From Chloroflexota bacterium (GTDB lineage: Bacteria > Chloroflexota > Chloroflexia > Thermomicrobiales > UBA6265), in NCBI GenBank assembly GCA_023389575.1, contig JAEWEG010000007.1:1-64000 (forward strand): DNA of 64,000 nt. The letters are read 5' to 3'. This document shows positions 8,335-17,372 of the stretch, in pieces; the first letter of the stretch is position 1; the number at the start of each line of letters is the position of its first letter. Below the pieces are notes generated by a model. The model had not been told where the DNA came from. It ran no database searches and saw nothing but the letters and a program-made list of their open reading frames with translations. A program made the position numbers and the translations under genes.

Positions 8335-8491
8335 CGCGGCTCAGGCGTGCCAGGAAATCCAGGCCTGGACGGCGGGTCTCACGGAAGAAGCGTTCCTTAC
8401 CGCCGACGCCCACGATGGATGCCAGGCTACACGTACGTTTCGTCGATGTAACACCAGCGCCAGTCCTCTCCGGGCTGGGCGGACTGCATGA
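8303..8491 (+). pseudogene. Truncated HepT-like (HEPN/DUF86) toxin remnant
   Basis: It overlaps the 3' end of the MNT gene by 32 bases, the usual arrangement in MntA/HepT operons. The first 30 or so residues, MKLETATRLHDAAQACQEIQ followed by AWTAGLTEEAFLTAD, match the opening helices of HepT proteins (E-I-x-x-[FW]-T-x-G-L-x-x-x-x-F). After that the similarity ends, and the frame runs into the antisense 3' end of the zinc-finger gene and stops at residue 62. A full HepT is about 110-140 residues and carries the catalytic RX4-6H motif, which is absent here. Most likely a toxin gene cut by rearrangement. Confidence 0.6.
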
Positions 8492-8678
8492 TGGGATGGC
8501 CGGTTTCGTGGAAGTGCTTCGTGGCGTGGGTGTTGACCGATGAGTCGCAACAGCCGACGTGCCCGCAGATGAGGCATTTGCGAAGATGGACCCAGCGGTC
8601 GCCCATCTGGAGGCACTTTTCGCAGCCTTCCGACTGGGCATCGACGTTGGTGATCTGGTCGAGGTGGGTGCAGGCCAT
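8427..8678 (-). CDS. Small UBP-type zinc finger protein
   Basis: A protein of 83 residues that is almost entirely a zf-UBP domain. Cys and His ligands appear in order: MACTHLDQI, GCEKCLQMG, KCLICGHVGCCDSS, HATKHFHETGHPI and ending WRWCYIDETYV. In eukaryotes the domain binds ubiquitin C-termini; bacterial stand-alone copies are widespread in Actinobacteria and Chloroflexota with no known role. The ribosome binding site AAGGAG is 7 bases before ATG 8678. The frame is open upstream to 9341, but that part is antisense to the OsmC gene and is not protein-like. Confidence 0.85.
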   Translation of the reverse strand: MACTHLDQITNVDAQSEGCEKCLQMGDRWVHLRKCLICGHVGCCDSSVNTHATKHFHETGHPIMQSAQPGEDWRWCYIDETYV

Positions 8679-8789
8679 GCATGTCTCCTTCGCGTTTGAG
8701 CTTTCTCGTTCGGTCCATGATGCCAGACTACAACCGACATCGGCTTTTGTGACGACGATGGTGGCATCGTGCTGGAAGGATGTGACGCG

Positions 8790-9329
8790 GTGAGCGGTGA
8801 GAACGAGGGATCGACCTTCCAGCGGCGGCAGGCGGCGTTGAAGGAGGGCTATCGCGCCGATCCCGGCTCGGCGGCGCAGGTGAGCGTGGCGCGGAGCGTG
8901 ACGGAGCCTGGGCCAGATCCGTCGCGGATCAAGGTCGCGATCGATGGGCCGAGCGGCGCGGTGATCGAGATGGGCGCGCATTCGTCGGTGGGCGGATCGC
9001 CCGACCTGCCGTGCTCTGGCGATATCCTGATGGCGTCGCTGGCCGGGTGCTACGAGCTGACGCTTCGATTGGTGGCCTCGGCCATGGGGATCACGATCCA
9101 CAAGCTCGACCTCGAGGTAATTGGGGAGTGGGACGCGCGAGGCACCCTCGCGGTCGACCGCGAGGCGCCAATCGGGTACACGTCGATCCGGATCGTGGTG
9201 GACGTTGAATGCGACGCCCAGCCGGACCAGGTGGAGCGGCTGCTGAAATCGGCGAAACGGTATTGCGTGGTGGGGACGACGCTGGAGCAGCCGCCGGTGG
9301 TAACGGTCGAGGCCACCGTGAATTCCTGA
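8790..9329 (+). CDS. OsmC/Ohr family protein
   Basis: A protein of 179 residues. OsmC-type proteins reduce organic hydroperoxides with two Cys residues. Both are present: Cys in LAGCYELTLRLVASAMGI and Cys in KRYCVVGTTLEQPP. The preceding strand pattern (VAIDGPSGAVIEMGAHSSVGG) fits the family. The start is set at GTG 8790 because GGAAGGA lies 9 bases upstream; the earlier GTG at 8769 has no ribosome binding site. A single gene, convergent with the ABC exporter pair. Confidence 0.85.
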   Translation: MSGENEGSTFQRRQAALKEGYRADPGSAAQVSVARSVTEPGPDPSRIKVAIDGPSGAVIEMGAHSSVGGSPDLPCSGDILMASLAGCYELTLRLVASAMGITIHKLDLEVIGEWDARGTLAVDREAPIGYTSIRIVVDVECDAQPDQVERLLKSAKRYCVVGTTLEQPPVVTVEATVNS

Positions 9330-9356
9330 CAACGTGGACATGGCTGGAAGCTGGGA

Positions 9357-9404
9357 GAAACCGGCGAGGACTCAGGAGGCGGAAGCCTCTTCCTCGCCGG
9401 TTTC
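9357..9404. terminator. Long inverted repeat between convergent genes (OsmC / ABC exporter)
   Basis: GAAACCGGCGAGGA (9357-9370) pairs perfectly with 9391-9404 over 14 bp, and a nested stem GAGGC/GCCTC sits inside. It starts 27 bp after the OsmC stop and reaches into the last codons of the ABC gene on the other strand. Position and symmetry suit a two-way transcription stop, though neither side has a strong T tract. Confidence 0.45.
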
Positions 9405-11162
9405 GTCGTACTTGCCGTGCCAGAGATCGCGTAACTGGGGCGAGGTTTCGAGCAGATCCTGGAGCGTTCCGATGGCGACGATGCGCCCCGCCTCCATCAC
9501 GATGATCTGGTCGGCCCGTTGCAGGGCCGGGCGGCGATGGGAAACCACCAGGGAAGTCACTCCCTCGCGCTCGAAGAGGCGGTCCCACAGCTGGCGCTCG
9601 GTGTCGACATCGAGCGCGCTGGAGACATCATCGACCACGTAGAGTTCGGCCGGTCGAACGAACATCCGGGCGGTGGCGCTTCGCTGGACCTGGCCGCCGG
9701 AGAGCTTCACGCCCCGGCTGCCGATGGTGGTGTCGAGGCCATGGTCGAGCGTGGCGATGTCGGTCTCCATGACGGCGGCATGGAGTGCCGCGTCGATGTC
9801 CACGGCGTCTTCGGACAGGCCGAGCAGTATGTTGTCGCGCAGGGTTTCGCCAAACAGGCGAGGGTTCTGCGGGGTGTAGGCCGCCACCGGCGGGACGAAG
9901 AAGGTGTCGGGCCTGGCGATGGTCTGGCCGTTCCAGACGATGTCGCCGCCATCCTTCGGAAGCAAGCCGAGGAGGTTTCGGACGAGGGTGGTCTTGCCGG
10001 AGCCGATGCGGCCGGTGACGACGGTCATGGAGCCGCGGGGAATGGTGAACGATATGTCCTGGATGCCCCGGCCGGTTTCCGGAAAGTGGTAGTGGAGGTC
10101 TCGAATCTCGAGCGACACGAGCGACCGGTCGTCGATCGACGGCAGGGGCGGAACCTCCGGCAACGGGCCTTGCAGGTAGATGGGGCCGTGTTTGACCAGG
10201 TCGCTGGCGGGGGCGTCCGGCATCAAGGCGAGCAGGCGGTCGATGGAAATGCCGATCTGCCGCCACTGGGTCATGTACATGCCGATGAATCCGGCCGCGA
10301 CCGAGAGGCCCGCGAGGTAGGAAACGAACAACGAGAAGTCGCCGACGGTGAACTCGCCGTCGCGGATCTTGCTGGCCGCCAGCAGCAGGATCACGCCGAT
10401 GCCGATGTTGGCGATGTTGGTCGCCGCCGAGTGCAGGAACTCGTTGAAGACGCGGTCATTCAGCGTGGCGGCGCGGCGACGGTTGTTGATGTCGCGGAAG
10501 TATTCCACCAAGTTGGCCTGTGAACCCGAGGCCTTGACGGCCTGGACCGCGCCGAACATTTCGCCGAGCAGGCCGGTGACGTTGCCGATGGCTTCCTGGT
10601 TGGCGAGCCGGAAGCGGGCGATGCGCTTTCCGGCCTGGGAGACGAGGGCGACGATCAGCAGCAGGGGCACGAAGACGCCCAGGGTCAGCAACGGGTCGAT
10701 TTGCCACAGGATGACGATCGCGAGGATGGTCATCAGTGCCTGGCCGATGGGGTCGAAGGTCCAGCACAGGAACATGGTGACGGCCTGGACATCGTCGCGG
10801 AACCGGCTGACCGCCTCCCCGGCGGAAACCGGGACGGCACGCGCTCCCGGGTGACGCAGGATGTGCTGGAGCATGTTGCGGCGAAGCAGCGCGCCGACCA
10901 CCACCATCAGCATCGGCTCGGCCCAGGTGGCGATCAGCATGGTGATTGAGCGGGTGACGCCGACCGCGACCAGCAGGGCGAGGAAGGTCCAGCTATTGGA
11001 ACCGGCGCTGGCGTTATCCGAGAGATTGTCGAAGAAGCGCTGAATGATGAGGCCAGGCACGAGCGGCAGGAGGTACATGGTGACCAGCACCCCGAGCCCG
11101 GTGGCGAGAAACATGGCTGGCCGGAAGGTGGCGAGCGAGCGGACGAGATAAGCGGGGCTCAT
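9372..11162 (-). CDS. ABC exporter half-transporter A (degenerate Walker B, canonical LSGGQ)
   Basis: A protein of 596 residues: six-helix exporter membrane domain (residues 1-320) followed by the nucleotide-binding domain. Walker A is GRIGSGKTT and the signature is LSGGQVQRS, both normal. The Walker B is LYVVDDVSSALD: the catalytic Glu that should follow the first Asp is an Asp. The start overlaps the stop of the upstream half-transporter by 4 bases. Together they form a heterodimeric type IV exporter like TM287/288 or BmrCD, in which one ATP site is inactive by design. Substrate unknown (lipids, drugs or peptides are typical). Confidence 0.9.
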   Translation of the reverse strand: MSPAYLVRSLATFRPAMFLATGLGVLVTMYLLPLVPGLIIQRFFDNLSDNASAGSNSWTFLALLVAVGVTRSITMLIATWAEPMLMVVVGALLRRNMLQHILRHPGARAVPVSAGEAVSRFRDDVQAVTMFLCWTFDPIGQALMTILAIVILWQIDPLLTLGVFVPLLLIVALVSQAGKRIARFRLANQEAIGNVTGLLGEMFGAVQAVKASGSQANLVEYFRDINNRRRAATLNDRVFNEFLHSAATNIANIGIGVILLLAASKIRDGEFTVGDFSLFVSYLAGLSVAAGFIGMYMTQWRQIGISIDRLLALMPDAPASDLVKHGPIYLQGPLPEVPPLPSIDDRSLVSLEIRDLHYHFPETGRGIQDISFTIPRGSMTVVTGRIGSGKTTLVRNLLGLLPKDGGDIVWNGQTIARPDTFFVPPVAAYTPQNPRLFGETLRDNILLGLSEDAVDIDAALHAAVMETDIATLDHGLDTTIGSRGVKLSGGQVQRSATARMFVRPAELYVVDDVSSALDVDTERQLWDRLFEREGVTSLVVSHRRPALQRADQIIVMEAGRIVAIGTLQDLLETSPQLRDLWHGKYDETGEEEASAS

Positions 11163-12931
11163 GGGGTCACCTCCGCGGTGGGCACAAGATCGTGGCCGGC
11201 GCGCAGCAGGGCCGCGAACCGGGAGGCCGGATTGGCGGCGAGCGCCACCCGGTCGCCGTGTTCAGCCACGCGGCCACCGGCCATGACCAGCACTTCATCT
11301 GCCCGCTCGATGGTCGCCAGGCGGTGAGCGATGATGATGGCCGTGCGACCGGCGAGCAGGGTGTCGATAGCCTGTTCGAGCCGGGCTTCGGTGACCGGAT
11401 CGAGCCGGGAGGATGCCTCGTCCAGGATGACGACATCGGGATCGCGCAGGAACACGCGGGCCATGGCGAGGATTTGGGCCTCCCCGGCCGAGATGCCGCC
11501 TCCACCGGAGGAGAGCATGGTGTCGAGGCCGTCTTCCAGGCTGTCGTACCACGCCCCGAGGCCGATCTGGCGGAGCGCGGCGACGATCCGTTCGTCGGAA
11601 ATCGTGTCGTCGAACAGGGTGAGGTTCTGCCGCACGGTGGCCCGGAACAATTGGACTTCCTGGGTAACGAGGGCGACACGTTTCCGCAGGGTTTCGAGCG
11701 GTACCTCGCGAAGGTCGACGCCTCCCAGCCGAATCGCCCCTTCGGTGGGATCGACGAAGCGCACGAGCAGCTTGGTGATGGTGGACTTGCCGCTGCCGGT
11801 GCGGCCAACCACGCCCAGCACCTGGCCGGGATCGAGGTGAACGGCGATGTCGCGGAGCGTCGGTTCGCCGTCGCCATCGCTGTAGGCGAAGGTGAGGTTG
11901 TCGAGATCGACCGCCAGCGATCCAGCGGGCAGCGGGGTGGTGCCGGTATCGAGAATGGTGGGGCGCTCGCGCTGAAGAGCGCGGATGCGCTGGATGGCGG
12001 CGGCCGCCTGCTGGAAATCGCGCAGCTGGCGGGCAATTTCTTCCAGCGGGTGGGTGATGAGCTGGGTGTACTGGAAGATGACGAAGACCGTGCCGACCGT
12101 AATCGCGCCGTCCTTGAAGCGGACCGCGCCGATGGCCAGGGCGGCGACCATGCCGAGCACGCCAAGCAACTGGGACGAGGCGTTGAGGACGGCGCTCAGG
12201 CGGTAGGACCGATCGGAGGTGGTGTAGACGGCCCGATGCTGCTCGTCGTTACGGCGCATGATGTAGGCGTTCGCGCCGGCCGAGCGGATGTCCTCGGTAC
12301 CGCTGATCCGCTCTTCCAGGAACCCCATGAGATCGGCATATGCCTGGCGGGATCGGACGAAGCGCGCGGCGACGAATCGCCCGAAGCCGAGCATGACGGC
12401 GACGAGGGTGATGCCGAACAGGGCGACGACGAGGCCGATTTGCCAGTCGATCCGGAACAGGAGCACCACCACGCCGACGGCCAGGAGGGCGTTGCCGAGG
12501 ACGTTGAGGATGAACTTCGAGAAGAAGTTGCCGAGCAGGAAGATGTCGCCATCGACCCGTTCGATCAACGTGCCCGGCGAATGGCGGTTGTGGAACTCCA
12601 TGTCCAGATCGAGCACATGCTGGGCGAGGTCGGCGCGCATCTCGTTGGTGGCGGTCCAGCCGACGTACTCCGAGGTCCAGGTTTCGCCGAGGCGGATGAC
12701 CTGGATGAGGATGGCGAATCCAATGTAGACGCCGGCGATGATGAGCAGGGTGCGGAGCGGTTCGCCTTCGAGCGCGTCGTCGATGAATCGGCGGAGGATG
12801 AGGGGAGACGCCAGCTGGAGGCCAATGCTGGTGAGCACCAGGGCCGCCAGGATCAGGACCTTGCCGCGCTGCGGTTTCAGATAGCTGGCGAGCAGACGCC
12901 AATAGTCGCGTGGGGATGTACGCGTTTCCAT
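11159..12931 (-). CDS. ABC exporter half-transporter B (normal Walker B, degenerate signature)
   Basis: A protein of 590 residues with an exporter membrane domain (about 20-320) and nucleotide-binding domain. Walker A GRTGSGKST and Walker B VVILDEASSRLD, with the catalytic Glu, are intact. The signature reads ISAGEAQ instead of LSGGQ. Combined with half A, this gives one consensus site (Walker motifs of B with LSGGQ of A) and one degenerate site (Walker motifs of A with ISAGEAQ of B). First gene of the two-gene operon; 231 bp separate it from the LuxR regulator stop, so the regulator could belong to it, but nothing proves that. Confidence 0.9.
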   Translation of the reverse strand: METRTSPRDYWRLLASYLKPQRGKVLILAALVLTSIGLQLASPLILRRFIDDALEGEPLRTLLIIAGVYIGFAILIQVIRLGETWTSEYVGWTATNEMRADLAQHVLDLDMEFHNRHSPGTLIERVDGDIFLLGNFFSKFILNVLGNALLAVGVVVLLFRIDWQIGLVVALFGITLVAVMLGFGRFVAARFVRSRQAYADLMGFLEERISGTEDIRSAGANAYIMRRNDEQHRAVYTTSDRSYRLSAVLNASSQLLGVLGMVAALAIGAVRFKDGAITVGTVFVIFQYTQLITHPLEEIARQLRDFQQAAAAIQRIRALQRERPTILDTGTTPLPAGSLAVDLDNLTFAYSDGDGEPTLRDIAVHLDPGQVLGVVGRTGSGKSTITKLLVRFVDPTEGAIRLGGVDLREVPLETLRKRVALVTQEVQLFRATVRQNLTLFDDTISDERIVAALRQIGLGAWYDSLEDGLDTMLSSGGGGISAGEAQILAMARVFLRDPDVVILDEASSRLDPVTEARLEQAIDTLLAGRTAIIIAHRLATIERADEVLVMAGGRVAEHGDRVALAANPASRFAALLRAGHDLVPTAEVTP

Positions 12932-13162
12932 TCAGCTTCCTGATGATGAGTGGAGTACTGGCGGATGGACAGGACGCGAAGGATACCACGGAGGCGCGAT
13001 CGCGATGTTCGAGACAGACGAGGCCGATCATACGCTGAAAGTTCGACGAATGTGTGTCGTGGCGCTGGGGGCGACCGGGGAGTTGGCGTGAGACCCACTT
13101 CCGGCCTGAAAAGAATCGATTGGTCAGCCAACCATGTCGCCCGTGGTGGTGGCGAAGAAGTG

Positions 13163-15727
13163 CTAGATGATTCCCTGACGGGCCGCCCAGGTCGCGGCGG
13201 CCGCGCGGGAACCAAGATCGATCTTGGCCAGGACGTTGGCGACGTGGGTCTTGGCGGTGAGCGGGCTGATAAAGAGGGCGTCGCCGATCTCGGCATTGGT
13301 CTTCCCCTCGGCGATGAGGCGGAGCACATCCAGTTCACGGGCGGTGAGCGTGTGTCTGGTCGCGTCTGGCCTGGCGTCGGCCGGGGTGGGTGGCGATGTG
13401 GAGGGGCGCTCGCCGGACGTGGCGGGAGGCGTGAAGACCTGGACGAGCCCCAGGATCTCGGACAGCGACATGGACGCGCCGCCGCTGGATGCGGTTTCGA
13501 ATGTGGCTGGATCGAGGAGTGATTTCAGGCCATCCAACCGGATGTCCGAAGGCGCCAGCGAAAAGCCCGACTCCTGGCGGGCATGCTCGGCCCAGGCGGT
13601 GAGGGTGACCGCGAGGTCGATGGCGCCGAATGCGCGCGCCAGCCGGGCGATGAGTTCCACCGCGAGGATGGCCTGGATCGGGTCGCCGGCCGATTCGAGA
13701 TTGACGAGGGCCTCGCGGGCCAGCGGCAGGGCGGCGCGATGGTCGCCCCGGGTGCTCGAGTTCCGGGCCAGGCCGATCAGGGACGTGGCGACCTGCCTGG
13801 GACTGTCGACCCCGCGGGCCAGGTCGAGGGCATGGCGGAATCGGGCATCGGAGGTGAGGAGGTCGTCCTGACTGGCGGCCACGTCGCCAAGCGTGTTGAG
13901 GGCGGATATGTGCATCGAGAGGTGTTCCATCTCCTCGAACACGCGGGCCGCTTCGAGGAGGCAGGCGACCGCTTCGTCCGGTACGGATGCCTCGTGCAGG
14001 TACTCGCCCAGGTTGTGCAGTGCCATGGCGGCGGCCAGTTCGTTTCCGTTCGCGCGGCTGATGGCGAACGCCTCGCGGCAGAGCTGGATCCCCCGCTGGA
14101 GATCTCCTGTCTCCCTGGCGACGATGGCGAGGTTGACGAGGATGCTGGCTCGCCGGCGATCGTCGTCGCGCGATGGGAGCAGATCGAGGGCGTCGGTGAA
14201 GTACCGGGTGGCGCGATCGTAGCGGCCGAGTTGCAGGTACAGATTGCCAATATTGTTGAGGACGGAGACAAGGCCGGGCTGGTCATCGGCCTCCCGCTTG
14301 AGGGAGGCCGCCCGTTCGAACGCGGCGATCGCGGTGTCGCTGTCGCCCAGCACCGCGCCGAGCACGCCCAGGCCGTTTTCGGCGGCGGATCGCACCCCAG
14401 GATCGGCCGGGGAGTCAATCGCCAGCGACCGTTCCAGCAGGCCACGACCCTCGGCCATGCGCCCGGTGTGGAGCCAGAACGTCCAAAGATTGCCGGTGAT
14501 GGTCATCGCGGGGGTGGCCTCGTTGTGGTCCATCAGCCAGGTGAGGGCGGCCACCACGTTCGCGTACTCTGCTTTCCCTCGTTCAATCCAGATGTGCTGT
14601 TCCTCGCCATCCAGACCCTCGGCGAGGGCTGGCGCGAACTCGGCGTAGTACAGCGCGTGGCGGCGTTTGAGCTGGTCGAGAGACGCCTCTGGCAGGAGTG
14701 AGTGCCTGACAAAGTCACGGACGACCTGCAGGAGGTGAAAGCGCACCTCGCCGGTGGGGTCGGGACGCGATTGGAGCAGGCTGTGATCGACGAGGGCGGC
14801 GAGGAGGTCTGGCACGGCGTGGGCCGGCGCCTCGGCCACGGTTTCGGCCGCCTCCATGGTGAAGCCGCCCTCGAAGACGGTCATGTCGGCCAGGCACTGG
14901 TGCTGCGCGGGCGTGAGCAGGTCGGTGCTGAAGGCGATGGCGTGCCGCATGGTCTGGTGGCGCGCCGGCGCGTCGACATCGCCCATCGAAAGGAGGGAGA
15001 AACTGTGGGCAAGCTTCTGGAGGAGTTGGCTGGGGGAGAAGATGCTGGCGCGGGCCGCGGCGAGTTCGATGGCCAGCGGAAGGCCATCGACTCGGACGCA
15101 GATATCCCGGATCGCTTCGACATTGGAGGCGGAAACCGTGAAGTCGGGCTGAATGGCGCGGGCGCGATCGGCGAAGAGCTGGATGGCTGGGTGAGCGAGG
15201 AGATCGTCGCCGGAGGTATCGCGAATATCGAGGGCGACCAGCAACGGCGGCAGGGCGAACCGGCGTTCCCCCTGGATTCTGAAGAGCCTGCGACTGGTGG
15301 CCAACAGGGTGAGACCGGGCGTGGCCCGGAGGAGACCCGAGATGACCTGGCTGGCACCCGAAACCTGCTCGATGTTGTCGAGCACCAGGAGAGGCAGGCG
15401 ATCGGCGAGTGCCCGGCCAACCTGCTGGTCGAGAGGCGTCTCGGCGTCGACCTGGATTTCCAGCGCGGCGGCCAGGTCGGTGAGCATCCGCCGGGCGTCG
15501 AAGGCGGCGGCGAGATCGACGAAGACGACGTCGATGTGGTGGCGCGTGGTGAGGTCGTGGGCGACGGCGACGGCGAGCCGGGTCTTGCCGATGCCACCAG
15601 GGCCATGAATGGTGACCAGGCGGGAATCGTCCTGGACGAGGAGCTCAATGACCTGCTCACGTTCGCGCTGGCGCCCGAAGAACGGGGAGAGCACGTTCGG
15701 ACTATTGGACACAGGCGTATCGACCAT
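13163..15727 (-). CDS. LuxR-family regulator with NB-ARC/AAA ATPase and TPR repeats (LAL-like)
   Basis: A protein of 854 residues. The N-terminal ATPase has Walker A GPGGIGKTR and Walker B LLVLDNIEQVS, followed by a winged-helix-like region and a long helical middle with TPR-like repeats (for example LNNIGNLYLQLGRYDRATRY and the ALHNLGEYLHEA segment). It ends in a LuxR helix-turn-helix (LTARELDVLRLIAEGKTNAE...). Such proteins act as ATP-controlled switches that bind DNA when a ligand or partner releases the TPR part. The start is chosen at MVDTPVSN (ATG 15727) with CGGAG close upstream; ATG 15757 is an alternative. Divergent from the small secreted protein gene at 15912. Confidence 0.87.
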   Translation of the reverse strand: MVDTPVSNSPNVLSPFFGRQREREQVIELLVQDDSRLVTIHGPGGIGKTRLAVAVAHDLTTRHHIDVVFVDLAAAFDARRMLTDLAAALEIQVDAETPLDQQVGRALADRLPLLVLDNIEQVSGASQVISGLLRATPGLTLLATSRRLFRIQGERRFALPPLLVALDIRDTSGDDLLAHPAIQLFADRARAIQPDFTVSASNVEAIRDICVRVDGLPLAIELAAARASIFSPSQLLQKLAHSFSLLSMGDVDAPARHQTMRHAIAFSTDLLTPAQHQCLADMTVFEGGFTMEAAETVAEAPAHAVPDLLAALVDHSLLQSRPDPTGEVRFHLLQVVRDFVRHSLLPEASLDQLKRRHALYYAEFAPALAEGLDGEEQHIWIERGKAEYANVVAALTWLMDHNEATPAMTITGNLWTFWLHTGRMAEGRGLLERSLAIDSPADPGVRSAAENGLGVLGAVLGDSDTAIAAFERAASLKREADDQPGLVSVLNNIGNLYLQLGRYDRATRYFTDALDLLPSRDDDRRRASILVNLAIVARETGDLQRGIQLCREAFAISRANGNELAAAMALHNLGEYLHEASVPDEAVACLLEAARVFEEMEHLSMHISALNTLGDVAASQDDLLTSDARFRHALDLARGVDSPRQVATSLIGLARNSSTRGDHRAALPLAREALVNLESAGDPIQAILAVELIARLARAFGAIDLAVTLTAWAEHARQESGFSLAPSDIRLDGLKSLLDPATFETASSGGASMSLSEILGLVQVFTPPATSGERPSTSPPTPADARPDATRHTLTARELDVLRLIAEGKTNAEIGDALFISPLTAKTHVANVLAKIDLGSRAAAATWAARQGII

Positions 15728-15911
15728 ACATCTCCGCCACTCGTTCTCATGACTCATTCCAGTCGTCAAAGTATGCACCGTTTGGTCTCCATCGGCCGAT
15801 CGGAGTAGGGCCGGAAATACTCCACCCGGCCGATGTGGACGGCCTCTCAAGACGGCATCATCGGATCAGTGACCGAGCAACGGATTCGATGGACGTTCGG
15901 GGAGCAACAGG

Positions 15912-16385
15912 ATGAGCGGCAGGACACCTTTCTCATTACTCGTCGCATGCGTGATCGGCATCGGCGTCGCGCTAGGCACAGGCGGTCAGTCCGCCGGGGC
16001 TCAGGGCGAGTGGGTGGCGGGGAACGATGGCTGCGCCTACCTGTGGAATGCGCGCCTCAATGGGTACGAAGCGAGCATGTGCTTCCTGGCCGGTGGAGAG
16101 ATCAGCTACTACGTCGCGAGCTATGGAACCTGGGTCTGGACGGCGAATCTCATTCCCCAGGGCAACGGCATGTACCTGGTGTGGGCCGCGGGGAGTAATG
16201 GATGGGTAACAGCGTGCGCTCCTGGTTATGAGGCGAGTTGCGCGTCGTGGAGCGGACGTTCCTCGAATGGCGAGATGACCGGGAACGCGATCGTCGACCA
16301 GGTGCTGATCGACGGGGTGTATGGAGGCAACCAGGTCTTTCTCAACGGAGGCATCATCAACTGCGACTACACGTACGAGTGCTGA
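15912..16385 (+). CDS. Small secreted Cys-containing protein, unknown function
   Basis: A protein of 157 residues. A signal peptide is evident (SLLVACVIGIGVALGTGG, cleavage probably after QSAGAQ). The mature part is rich in Gly, Trp, Tyr and Asn and has six Cys residues (GCAYLW, MCFLAG, ACAPGYEASCASW, NCDYTYEC), which suggests disulfides outside the cell. No family recognised. GGGGAG precedes the ATG. It lies 184 bp from the divergent LuxR regulator and is followed by a second secreted protein, so the two could be co-transcribed. Confidence 0.7.
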   Translation: MSGRTPFSLLVACVIGIGVALGTGGQSAGAQGEWVAGNDGCAYLWNARLNGYEASMCFLAGGEISYYVASYGTWVWTANLIPQGNGMYLVWAAGSNGWVTACAPGYEASCASWSGRSSNGEMTGNAIVDQVLIDGVYGGNQVFLNGGIINCDYTYEC

Positions 16386-16443
16386 CGGAACCGGGGACTC
16401 TCGCCATCACACGCTGAAATGGGATCGGTAAAGGAGTGACACC

Positions 16444-17319
16444 ATGATTCCACGACCTGACAGGCTGATTTCCGGATTAATACTCGTGTTCCTGTTGCTG
16501 CTGTCGTCCACCGCCGCGTCCGCCCAGGCGGATGGTCTGGTGCTGGCTCAGACCATGCCGGAGGGCGTGACCTTCGAGGTGTTGGCCCAGGAACTGGGGC
16601 CAGTGAAAGTAGTCGACGGCGCGTTGTTCCGGGTGGAGCGCCTGACGGTCGTGTGCAAGGGAGCCACAGGCGGGATTCCCGCGACCCAGCAGATGCTGTA
16701 TGTCGAGTACGGGCGGGTGGATGTGCGCGATTTGGCGAGTGGCGAGGTGCTGGTCACGCTGGACGCTGGGGAGTCCATGGGATCGGCGGGCGTGTCTGGG
16801 GACATCTACCTGACGGGTGCGCCCGGACACAGGGCGTCGGTGTATCGGGTCTCGTATGGCGGATCGGCGGTGGGCGCCGAGGGGTTTCCGGAAAGCACAT
16901 ATGAGACCACCGACTGTGCTTCCGGCGCTGGCGGTGAGGTCCAGCGGGAGCCAGCGATGGTGGAGACCGTTTTCGAGGGGGTGTTGGAGGCGTTCGCCAA
17001 CGAGGGACAGCAGATGGTGTTCCATGCCGGCGTGATGACGGTGGAGCCTGGCTCGGCGCTCGGGCGCGCCTACGACATGGACGGCCCGGCCTATATCTCG
17101 GGAGGAGTTGGGCTGGTGACGCCGGTCGTCGGAGGGTTTGGCGAGGGAATGGTTGGCATGGGTGGCCTGTTCGATCCGGAACTGGCCCCTGGCGAGGTGC
17201 TGTCGTTCGGCGCGCAGACCCAGGTCGCGCTTGAGAACTTCGGGCCGACCTCGACCGTGGCGTTGGTGTTCGGCATGGTCCGTGAGGATGCGCCCATCTT
17301 CCAGGCAGTGCATCGCTAA
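16444..17319 (+). CDS. Secreted protein with cupin-like beta segments, unknown function
   Basis: A protein of 291 residues with a clear signal peptide (LISGLILVFLLLLSSTAASAQA). The rest is beta-rich. Two stretches look like cupin-type barrels: residues about 45-125 (LYVEYGRVDVRD, LDAGESMGSAG, IYLTGAPGHRASVYRVSY) and about 180-280 (MVFHAGVMTVEPGSALG, LAPGEVLSFGAQTQVALEN). The match to the cupin fold is by eye only, and no metal-binding His set is seen. AAAGGAG stands 8 bases before the ATG. It converges on the MFS gene. Confidence 0.65.
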   Translation: MIPRPDRLISGLILVFLLLLSSTAASAQADGLVLAQTMPEGVTFEVLAQELGPVKVVDGALFRVERLTVVCKGATGGIPATQQMLYVEYGRVDVRDLASGEVLVTLDAGESMGSAGVSGDIYLTGAPGHRASVYRVSYGGSAVGAEGFPESTYETTDCASGAGGEVQREPAMVETVFEGVLEAFANEGQQMVFHAGVMTVEPGSALGRAYDMDGPAYISGGVGLVTPVVGGFGEGMVGMGGLFDPELAPGEVLSFGAQTQVALENFGPTSTVALVFGMVREDAPIFQAVHR

Positions 17320-17331
17320 CGGCGATTCGTG

Positions 17332-17365
17332 GCGGAGGGCGGCGGTTTCGATCGCCGTCCTCCGC
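17332..17365. terminator. Hairpin between convergent genes
   Basis: GCGGAGGGCGGCG (17332-17344) pairs with 17353-17365 with one mismatch and an 8-base loop, between the stops of the secreted protein (+) and the MFS transporter (-). There is no T tract, so factor-independent termination is uncertain. Confidence 0.5.
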
Positions 17366-17372
17366 TATGTGT

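Noticed and set aside
8679..9341. Upstream extension of the zinc-finger gene
   Set aside because: It is antisense to the OsmC gene and has no protein-like composition. The ATG 8678 has a good ribosome binding site.
12249..13031. Long minus-strand frame over the start of exporter half B
   Set aside because: Arg/Pro/His-rich translation typical of the wrong frame in high-GC DNA; the real gene is the 590-residue exporter half.
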